From Coturnix japonica (lineage: Eukaryota > Chordata > Aves > Galliformes > Phasianidae), in contig NC_029516.1 in the NCBI RefSeq assembly GCF_001577835.2, forward strand, positions 50,652,186-50,716,185: a DNA stretch of 64,000 nt. The letters run 5' to 3'. The notes under the pieces are model-generated. The model had not been told where the DNA came from. It did no database searches and saw only the letters and a list, made by a program, of their open reading frames with translations. Below, one piece after another: positions 29,790 through 39,307 of this stretch (position 1 is the stretch's first letter; every line of letters begins with the position of its first letter). A program made the translations under genes and the position numbers.

Positions 29790-29973
29790 TCATAGTATCA
29801 TAGTCATAGTCTCGTGCAGGTTGGAAGGGACCTTAGAGATCATCGAGTCCAACCCCCGGGATTCGAGCCCCTGTGCTGCAGAGCGGCACTTCTACCACTT
29901 GTGCCACAGGGGGGATTCGAACCCCGGGCCCCAGTGTTGCAACGCGGCATTCCTACCACTGCGCCACCGGGGC
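29790..29973 (-). repeat. tRNA-dimer SINE with CR1 tail, near-complete copy
   Basis: On the minus strand the element starts GCCCCGGTGGCGCAGTGGTA, a near-perfect Pol III A box (TGGCGCAGTGG). About 45 bases later comes a perfect B box (GGTTCGAATCC) inside a closed 4-bp T-arm stem. A second tRNA-like unit follows: A box TGGCACAAGTGG and B box GGCTCGAATCC. After it comes a CR1 3' tail (GATGATCTCTAAGGTCCCTT, CCAACCTGCACGAG) and terminal short repeats (ACTATGA units). The form is a dimeric tRNA-derived SINE moved by CR1. A second, more diverged copy lies at 36080-36258 in the same orientation. Confidence 0.8.
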
Positions 29974-30703
29974 ACACGATGTCTGATGAAGCAGGTGAAA
30001 GTTTTGTCCAGCATGCCCTGTTTTAAGGCCCTTGACTCATACTGACTCGTAGATGCTATTAATTTAGCATTGCAACAGAACTAACAGTATACTTACACCT
30101 CCAGACCAGTTAGGAGTGCTGCACCACAGCTGCACAAGCACATAGTGCTTTCAACTTCTGCTGAAGCTAAGAGTATCTGGATTGTGTTCCTACACTTGGC
30201 AATGTTTCTAACCACTCCACACTGTGGACTGTATAGAGCCAAGGCCACAGCGACTGGCTGTATGTTCTCAGCACATACACTCACACTCTGATGGAGTTCT
30301 CAAGGCATCTTAAAGTAGAACAGCTTTACAAGCGTCATATTTGGTATTAGTACGAAATAAAGACTGAGAAAGATGAGCAACTTCCCTTTGCATAGTGTCT
30401 GTAGTAATTGCAGGGGACATCGGGAAGCAACAGAACACCTCAAGTAGTATTACAGGTGCATGATTGTATCTCTGTGTTGAATAAATGACAGTATAGAAGA
30501 CAAGAGGGATTCTTAGTTCTACAAGTAAAATTCCTTTCAGGATATGCTAGCAAAAAATAGGGAGTGTGTTGCCTCTAAAAGCAAATTGAGCAATGATCAG
30601 CTGGTGATGTATCCCACGCTTACCGTCTTGTGATTCAGCACCCTGTTGTGAACGCACCCTGTTTACAGTCTAATAAAATGGCAATGAACTTAGAATTAAT
30701 CAT
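29974..30703. other. No gene seen
   Basis: Unique-looking sequence between the SINE and the CR1 element. Confidence 0.5.
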
Positions 30704-31218
30704 AGAATCACAGAACACCTTGGGTTGGAAGGGACCTTGAAGCCCATCCAGTTTGGGCTCAACTCCCTGCTGTGGGACACCCAGCAGCTCAGGCTTCCCA
30801 AGGCCCCATCCAGCCTGGCCTTGAATGTCTTCAGGGATGGAGCACATACAGCTTTTCTGGGCAGCCTGTGCCAGGGTCTCACCACCCTTGCAGTAGCTTT
30901 TAAAACCTCTTTTAAAACCTTTTGTTGTTGTTGTTTAAAGGTTTTAAAACTTCTTGTCCTATCACCCCCTGTGAAAAGTCCCTCTCCTTCTCTCCTGGGA
31001 GACCCTTCAGGTACTGGAAAGCCGCTATAAGGTCTCCCCGGAGCCTTCTCTTCACCAGGTTGAACAAGCACAGCTCCTGCAACCTCTTTTCATAGGAGGG
31101 GGTGCTCCAACCCTCTGATCATCTTCATAGCCTCATCTGGACCTGCTACAACAGCTCTGCATCCTTCTAGTGCTGGAGGCCCTTTGCCTGGACACAGTAC
31201 TGCAGGTGGGGCAAGAAA
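30704..31218 (-). repeat. CR1 LINE, about 0.5 kb 3' part
   Basis: Reverse-oriented: AATCACAGAACACCTTGGGT tail, TTGGAAGGGACCTTGAAGCC, then the C-terminal ORF2 region, then CTCCAACCCTCTGATCATCT and CTGGACACAGTACTGCAGGT. An A/T-rich expansion (TTGTTGTTGTTG) sits at about 30930. It lies just past the stop of TUBA8 copy 2, probably inside or beside its 3' UTR. Confidence 0.95.
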
Positions 31219-31334
31219 CGTACTGTGTGTGAGACAAGCAAAAATGTAGCCATATGAAATAAGGAGACACAGACGATCTTATGCACAGAGCAAAACAAAG
31301 CGTTTTATGCACTGAAAAAAAGGCACGGTGGACG

Positions 31335-34300
31335 TTAATGGTCCCTTGCCTCATTTTCATCTTCAAATGAGTCAGTTGCCACTTCCTCATAGTCCTTCTC
31401 CAGGGCTGCCAGGTCCTCTCGAGCCTCTGCAAATTCTCCTTCCTCCATGCCTTCACTTACATACCAATGCACAAAGGCTTCTGTCTTGGCGTACATAAGA
31501 TCAACTTGGTGGTCAAGCCTTGCCCAGGCCTCTGCAATGGCTGTGGTGTTGCTGAGCATGCAGACTGCTCGCTGAACCTGGGCTAGGTCTCCCCCTGGTG
31601 TAGGTATGGGTGGCTGATAGTTGATCCCAACCTGCAAACAGCAGATAAAATGGTTCCATTAAAAAAAGAGTTAAACAAGTAGGTTATTGTAGTGGAAATT
31701 GTCAGCAGGGATTAGGGAGTGATTCGTCCCTCTCTACTCTGCTCTTTGAGGCCCACCATCTGGGAGTACTGTGTCCAAGTGCTGGAGCCCTCAGTACAAA
31801 AAAGACATGGAGATTTTGGAAAGGGTCCAGGTGAGGAGAGGCAACAAGATGATCAGGGGCTTGGAGCACCTCCCCTATGAGGACAGGCTGAGGGAGTTGG
31901 GTTTGTTCACCTGGAGAAGAGAAGGTTGCGGGGTGACTCATTGCAGCCTTTCAGTACCTGAAGGGAACTTACTCCCAGGAGGGGAGTTAAACTCTTGAAA
32001 AAGCTGATAATAGCAGACACGGGGAAATGGTTTTTAAGTTAAAAGAGGGAATGATTTAGTTGGACGTTAGGGGGAAGTGTCTTTACTAAGAGAGTGGTTA
32101 GGTCCTGGAACAGGCTGCCCAGGGAGGTTGTGGATGCCCCGTCCTTGGAGGTGTTCAAGACCAGGTTGACGGGAGCCCTGGGCAACTGATCTAGTAAAGG
32201 TGTATGTTTTGGTTGGCCCTGCCAGGCAAGGGGGTTGGAACTACATGATCCTTGAGGTCCCTTGAGGGTTCATTCTTTGGTGATTCAGGCATCTGACATA
32301 TGGATCATAATTACTCCGCTGAACTCAGCGCATTGACTTGACGGTCACTCCTTGGTTGGGCGACATAGGCCATGATGAAGTGCGAGCCCAGGGAAGCTCA
32401 GATGCATGCATTGTATCTGAGTGACCTGAGGGTGTGGAGCCAGGATCCACCCTTTCTCAGACCTCATTTAAGGGTTGGCAATGGACACAAGGGCATCTTG
32501 CTGGAGATCCCTGCCTAAATGAGACCTTCCAAAGGAAAGCAATTTTTCTTCCTTTGTTTCTACATTTTTGGCTTCCGCATTTGGGCTTGTACTCATTCAC
32601 TGAAGCCTTGAATTGTGCCACCCTGCTATTATTGCTGTACTTCCCCATCATGTTTTAGCATTACGGTTACAATAGGTTAAGAAAACTGTTAAGGCTAAGA
32701 AAGCTGTAAATCATTAGTCAGGAGAAGGAAAAGAGGTAAGGAAAGAACCTGACTGGGACAGTAAGTCTCTGTTAAGTCTTAAGTCGCTCAATATACTGTT
32801 TTGAGTGCAAATCAATTTCTAGTCTCAAAAGCTTGAATAGGACTAAGTGTAAAAATTCTAGAATGCAGTTTTTTTAAGTTTAAAGATTTATAATGGTCCA
32901 CATCCTCCTGTAACTAAGTATAAAAACACAACATATGCTTGCATTTGTTTCAATACTTAGGAGTCTCTGTCTATGGGATGCCTGAAGGAGGGTGGGAGCT
33001 CAGTTTATACCGTTACAGCTTTCTTAGGTACATTATTTTCACAAGCAAAAAGCATGCAAGATCTAAAGCTTAAAATTCAATATTTCAGCTAGACTGACCT
33101 TGCCCTTAAAAAGAAACTCATTATATTCTCACCTTGAAGCCTGTTGGACACCAGTCAACAAATTGAAGCGACCTGTTGGTCTTGATGGCAGCAATTGCTA
33201 CGTTGACATCTTTGGGAACTACATCACCACGATAGAGCATGCAGCAAGCCATGTACTTCCCTTGTTGTGGGTCACACTTCACCATCTGGTTGTTGGGCTC
33301 AAAGCAGGAGCTGGTGATTTCAGCTACTGAAAGCTGCTCGTGATATGCCCTGTCGGAAGAGATGATGGGGGCATAGGTCACCAAGGGGAAGTGGATGCGT
33401 GGGTAGGGCACCAGGTTGGTCTGGAATTCTGTCAGATCCACGTTGAGGGCACCATCAAAGCGCAGTGATGCGGTGATGGAGGAGACAATCTGGCTGATCA
33501 GGCGATTGAGGTTGGTATACGTTGGGCGCTCAATGTCTAGGTTTCGGTGGCAGATGTCATATATAGCCTCATTGTCCACCATGAAGACGCAATCCGAGTG
33601 TTCCAGGGTGGTATGTGTGGTGAGTACAGAATTGTAGGGTTCCACCACAGCAGTGGAGGCCTGAGGAGCTGGGTAGATGGCAAACTCTAGTTTCGACTTC
33701 TTTCCATAATCCACAGAGAGGCGCTCCATCAGCAAAGAGGTAAAGCCAGAGCCAGTGCCTCCTCCAAAGCTGTGGAAGATGAGGAATCCCTGCAGTCCAG
33801 AACAGGAATCAGCCTGAAGGTCAATGGGAAAAAGGGAAGAGTAAGTGAACATATCTTCAAATTACACTCAGATAGAAATAGCACCCCCAAAACCAATGCA
33901 CAGTAAGGGTAACAGCAGTTTTTTCCAGGAAAAACTCCCATAGTCTGTAAATCTCAGGCTGGAGTATCACTAGAATAATATTGTTGGGTTTCTTGTTTTG
34001 TTTCTTTTTTTTTTTGACAGTATAACAATGATACATCAATATTTGATGTTTTCCACTTAAGCCTTCACTCATTTGAAACCTAAGGTGGGACATGGAAGAA
34101 CTGTGTTGCTCTGTTCTGAGCTCATAACAATAATGAAAGCAAAATTAAAGCCGCTCTCTTAAATATGCATCACATGTTTCTTTCACTTCCCATCCATCAG
34201 CAGCTTTGCTTCCATTGTAATATTGCGTACCAGTTTGCGGATGCGATCTGAGACCACGTCAACTTTGTCTTTGCCAACAGTGTAGTGGCCACGTGCATAG

Positions 34301-35817
34301 TTATTTGCAGCATCTTCTTTACCAGTGATCAGTTGTTCTGGATGGAAGAGCTGCCGGTAGGTGCCAGTTCGTACTTCATCTGAACAAGAGAAAAGAAGAA
34401 TTATAAGCTTAGAATTAAAAGAGATGGTTCACCAAAGTTAATAATGTTTGCAAAACAAATGGAGTGCTCTGTGTTGGCAAACATAAGAAGTACTGAGGTA
34501 ATGAGCAGTATCTGGGATGGTCTCAGTTTTGAGAAGAATTGGGCTCTTATCTGAGTGTAAATGGTTGCGTTGTACCAATAAATTAATTGAGTAGATTAAG
34601 GTTAGAGGTTTGTGCCATGGTGTGATAAAATTTCAGCTCTTCCAAATGAGCAGATGTAGATTCATCAGAACCTTCAGGGGAATTATTAAAAGAGACGTTC
34701 AGGAGTAAAACATCTTTCATGACACTCCTGCTTTGTGATTTATGTTCCTGCGTTCCATGTGAATGTGAAGAAAACAAAGCTTTATTTAAAGAAGTTAAAT
34801 TGTACTCAGCCAGAGTGGCTTTAGGCAGTAGAAATCTTTTCATTTTAATATTAGTTAAAGCATCCATGACAGAGTGTAGTTAGTTTTCATCTTATCATTG
34901 AGAGTCACATCTTTTAGTGATACTTGCTATTAAAACATCTAAATGTGTCAGTTCTATGTGGATGCTGGGATCATCCCTGAAGGTGAAGACAGGCCATTCA
35001 GTGGCCTGAGCTTAGGCACATGGAAGAGTTAATTCATTTCAGTTCCCCAGGATTAATTCTATACTGACCTACTACAGTTGGTTCCAAGTCCACCATAATA
35101 GCTCGGGGCACGTATTTACTCATGCTTGTCTCTCTGAAAAATGTGGCAAAAGAGTCATCGCTGCTGGGTGGGTCGCTGAAGGTGCCATCTGGCTGAATGC
35201 AATGTTCCAGGCAGAAGAGTTCCCAGCACGCATTGCCAATCTGAACTCCAGCTTGGCCAATGTGGATAGAGATGCACTCGCGCTGAAATGGAAGGACAAG
35301 GGAGATGTGTGAGAAGAAACAGTTAATGCCCTAATAGTCTATACGCTGATCATACATGAAACTTCAACCAAAGATTACAAAATTTTCCACCAGTCTGGAA
35401 TCAAGGAAAAATGTTCCAACACTTATTTAAAAACAGTATAGTAGCATACAGTTTCAAACCTAGGTTTGTGACTGCGCTCTGGTGAAGTCATACACAAATA
35501 GGTTAAAGCTCCTCCTAATAGCTGCAGGTCTGAGGTAGTTCAAAAGCAATTTTGAGACTCTGGATGTTTAAGAAACTGATGTCTTTAATTAAACAAGAGT
35601 TGTTAAGGCCAATTTGAGTATCTAGCTTGAACACCAAAGACCACAGATCATGATCATTCATCTCTCGTCCCCCTCACTTAGCTATAGTTGCAAATCTGGA
35701 GCAAAAAAAGTTCCATAATCCTTCCCCCTGTCTCTCAGATCTTGCTCAGACTACAGAAAAACGAAGGCCCAACTCTTTGCTCATTATCTGATAAAATAAC
35801 CATTCTTCTGTTACCAT
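31335..35817 (-). CDS. TUBA8B: Alpha-tubulin TUBA8-type, copy 2 (divergent)
   Basis: Coding exons (minus strand): 35282-35069, 34379-34231, 33813-33133, 31631-31335. An ATG-only first exon is needed; the best candidate is 35817-35815, with Kozak AACCATGG and donor GTAACA. With it the product is 447 residues. Phases equal those of copy 1. GGGTGSG and the VDLTEFQTN Glu are kept. Differences: three codons fewer in the Lys40 loop ([14 protein letters not shown]); Cys in place of Gly in [23 protein letters not shown] where nearly all alpha-tubulins have [16 protein letters not shown], which loses the Arg equivalent to TUBA1A Arg402 and adds one residue; and a tail ending EDENEARDH with no terminal aromatic and less acidity. 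The frame is open throughout, so it may be expressed, but these changes suggest relaxed or specialised constraint. Intron 4 carries a forward CR1 and an LTR-like fragment. Confidence 0.88.
31698..32286 (+). repeat. CR1 LINE, about 0.6 kb 3' part, in TUBA8 copy 2 intron
   Basis: Forward-oriented CR1: GGAAAGGGTCCAGGTGAGGA, AGGACAGGCTGAGGGAGTTG, AACAGGCTGCCCAGGGAGGT, ending TGATCCTTGAGGTCCCTTGA and ATTCTTTGGTGATTC. It lies opposite in orientation to the CR1 at 30704-31218, with the last TUBA8 exon between them. Confidence 0.95.
32290..32520 (+). repeat. LTR-like interspersed repeat fragment, copy 3
   Basis: Carries GGAGCCAGGATCCACCCTTT, CAGACCTCATTTAAGGGTTG and GGCAATGGACACAAGGGC, matching the copies at 28549 (inverted) and 29177. 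It directly follows the CR1 in TUBA8 copy 2 intron 4. Family not identified; treated as a fossil. Confidence 0.4.
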
Positions 35818-36079
35818 GGTTCCTCCCGTGTGCTTCCTTTTTTGATGGGAAGAAGAAGCTTTGGTTACTGATGTTCCTACTGCTGTTCAAGCAACCTGGT
35901 GCAAGGGAGGGTTGGCATGCATGCTTTGCTGGTTGGGACCCTGTGGTGTCACAGTGCGGGAGAAGAGGTCACAGTTTCTCCTTGGCAACTGTCCCACTGC
36001 ACCCACCCACCCGTTACATCACAGCCAGTTTTCACCCAGCCCTATAGTCTGCTCCTAAGCAAATCTTCTCAGTTTATTT

Positions 36080-36258
36080 TCATAGTTTCATAGTTTCATA
36101 GTTTTGTGCGGGTTGGAAGGGACCTTAGAGATCATCAAGTCCAACCCCCCAGGATTCGAGCCTCTGTGTAGCAGAGCGGCACTTCTACCACTTGCACCAC
36201 AGGGGATTCGAACCCAGGGCCTCTGGTGTTGCAAAGTGGCGTCTTTTCCATACTGAAT
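36080..36258 (-). repeat. tRNA-dimer SINE with CR1 tail, second copy
   Basis: Same architecture as 29790-29973: CR1 tail (GATGATCTCTAAGGTCCCTT), second tRNA unit with B box GGCTCGAATCC, then the first unit with B box GGTTCGAATCC. The 5' end, including the first A box, is diverged or lost. The terminal repeats are ACTATGAA units. It lies upstream of the inferred first exon of TUBA8 copy 2. Confidence 0.75.
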
Positions 36259-39200
36259 GGTAGTTTAAAAAAAAAAGTTGTAGCTGGCATTTCTAACCAG
36301 AATGTAACAGATTCGTCGTACGATTGTTTCCTTCACATATCGAACTGTTTCCTTCACAGAGGATGCCAGAACAAAAAGCAGAACATTTGCTGTTACATCT
36401 GGAGATACCAGTGTGAAGTTTGCATGCACGTGGCAAGCACAAATATCCTCTCTGAACAAGCCTTAAGTGGTAGGATTCCAATGGAATTAACACAACTGCA
36501 TCTTTTCCCTCCACGATACATTAACAATGCAAAGAAAAACAAAGATCAAGACAAGTACCAGGTAGTTTATTCTCAGTAGTTCTGATCTTGGCCATCCCAA
36601 AGGATATAGAAACACTTAAATATATATATATATATTTAAATAAATATATATTTTAATATATTTTAAATAAATATATATATATATATATTGCATCTTTCAC
36701 AGAAAATAATTATTACTTTCTGAACTCCTATGAAAATGCAGACATGTAAATCTCTACTTAATTAGCAAGTCTGCTACCTGATTCCAATATACTTGTACAA
36801 CGAGGACACATATGAAACATTTCCAGAACCTATTTCAAGGCTCTACAGCATGAATATATTAAATGCTAAAGCTCTGATACACTTAATCACAGCACAAATA
36901 AGCAACTCTACAAAGAGGTAAATGAGTAGTCATTTTATTTTATTGTAAAAATTAAATATTGCAGGTTTAGCATTCATTGCAAAAAAAGAAAGATCGGTTG
37001 TTTCTGCTTTCATCCCTCTCATGGAAAGCTAAACACAGTTCAAATCCAGTATCAGTAGTACTCAAAAGAAGTGGAGGTTGCCAACGTACCAATAAAAACA
37101 AGTTGAATGTTGGAGTTCTGGTAAATGAATGGCTGTGATATTTAATGGAGCTCTACACATAACATATGGTCTGCCCTCTGAACCCATTCCCCATAATGCA
37201 GCTCTGCCATTTAACTGGAAGAGTTAACAGAAACTGAGATTTAAAAAGTGGCTGTTAGCTGAACGGTCACATATTGCTTAGAATTTAGTCTGACTTCAAA
37301 AGGAAATTTATTGTTTCATGAACTACTGGTTTACCAAGTCTTTAGAGCAAGGTCTTGCAACTAGGTGGCCAGTAGATGCAATCCAGTCACTTTCTGCAAG
37401 AACTCAATTCCAGCCAGACCCTCTGTGTTGGATTCTACCTGGTTTTCCACCAAGCACTGGCTGCAGGGAAGTGTGGCTACACTGATAGTTAGATGACATA
37501 TATCATCTAGCAGTATCAAGAACTGCTCCTCCCCGTATACACGGTATATGATAAATATATATTTTTAATTGGGTGAAGCATTGTGTGCTACTTGTTCAGT
37601 TGTTAAGTCCAACTGAGACAAAAATTCCAGGGGAGAGAGGATAGGAATGTCTTGTAGTTTTACTTTTTTGTTTACCTGAGATAACTAGGCAAGGTGATGA
37701 CAGCTTCCTGCATTCATAGGTGCTCCACTTTATCTCACACGAACACCAGGGTACTTCTCTATCAGGATAACTCAAGAACAATATAGACAAAGCATGACTT
37801 TTAGCAGTAAAGACACAGACTTTTCCACATAGCCTGGTAGGCTGCAAAGTGACAGAGCACACCAACAGGCTGCTGTCCTTGTAAAGAAAACTGAAACAGC
37901 CACTACATGTGCAGAACCATTGCTAGGAACAAATGATTGATTTGAAGGAGGATACCACAGTAAGATGCTGCAGTGGGACCTATATTGGCTACCCTACACA
38001 GGCTTGGTGTGTTGGATAGAAACTGCCCAACCAAAAAGGAGACTTTGTTTCTCTAAGGTGGATGTTGGTCAGCCTGAATCATCTTGGCACAGATGCAGGA
38101 ATAGCTGGCTACATTTGCCACATGGCTCTAACTTGTTTTCTCCAGCACACATGCAGCGTGTTAGAAGCAATCCTGAAATAGTGCTCTCTCCCTTGGCACT
38201 CACTCACTGCTAATCAGTGGGAATTAATTGTTCTCCTGCAGACCTCCAATCTCTGCCCCAGGTGATCAGAAACAGCATCAACTGTAAGACCTTCTGTAAA
38301 GACAGTAACTTTCTTGCCACAGCTGTGGGGATCTCAGAGTTTCGACCAAACAATTGTCTGCTCTGAATGACAGAGCATTGCTGAATGGTTACCATGTAAA
38401 TTAGGACTTTATGGGCATAGGAGGAAGGTTTCTAGACATACTAGGACTTGCTGACATCTTCATAAACAAAGCGAGAGGTGGGGAAAGAGTAAAACAATGC
38501 AACAAGCTCAGTGGTTCAACTAGACAACAATGTGGAACATAATTTAAAAAAATAAATTTCATTACCACTGGCACAGGCTCCTACAGATTACCATGCACCA
38601 GGCAAGCACAAGGTACTATAATCTGCATTTAAGATCTGTAGGTGCAGCACAATAGTACTTGTAGCACACCACCTCGGCTTTCTGCCATAGATACAATTAA
38701 AATCAAGAGCGCCTGTATGAGGAGGCATCAGTCACAAGAGAAACCACGGTGTTCAAAACACAACATGCTTCATTTCCTGCAGTGTTTTTCTTCCATGTGC
38801 TTGTCCTCAGCCCCATGCTAGAAGAACTGGGATCTGAGATGTCATCAGGCTCAAAAGAATATTCCCCCTAATTACACTGTTGCTTTTAACATTCCTGATT
38901 CCAGGAATGCTGTTTCAGCTGTTCAGGGAACTGCATCATATGTGCAAGAATGGAACCATCTTCCAAACAGGCATCATACTTCATAACTGTCTACACAACT
39001 CTCACTCAAGAGCCACAACCAAAGTAAAGTGTTTCAAAAGGAGGATCTTAATTAGTTGTAGATTACAGAAGGAGTGGATTTACTCTGGTGTTGGACAGAA
39101 CGGCACCAAATAGCCAAAGTAATGTCAGGAATACTTGGCATGGCTTCAAAATTCATACACCACCACTCCCTGTCTGAAGGAAGGAGAGGACCACTTCACA

Positions 39201-39307
39201 GGAGATCACAGGTGGTCATCTGCACTAGGACACTGATTTCAACGGTCCTTGAAGAACTTCATAAAGTCCTCAAGACAAGCTGACATAGGAGCAGAGGCAG
39301 AAGACAT
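36259..39307. other. No gene seen; may include PEX26 3' UTR
   Basis: No coding exon is supported. An AT-rich tract lies at 36615-36690. The first clear AATAAA on the minus strand downstream of PEX26 is far away, near 36937-36945, so the length of the PEX26 3' UTR is unclear. Confidence 0.4.
36615..36690. repeat. AT-rich microsatellite, (TA)n and TTTAAATA units
   Basis: About 75 bases of TA repeats interrupted by TTTAAATAAATA, partly self-complementary. Confidence 0.9.

Noticed and set aside
29790-29973. Functional tRNA genes
   Set aside because: The A and B boxes are tRNA-like, but two units sit in tandem fused to a CR1 tail, and the acceptor-stem ends do not pair convincingly. A SINE head explains them better.
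38390-38400. Alternative ATG-only exon for TUBA8 copy 2 (ATG then GTAACC); a similar one lies near 38590
   Set aside because: Poor Kozak context and further away than the candidate at 35815-35817. Neither can be excluded without RNA evidence.
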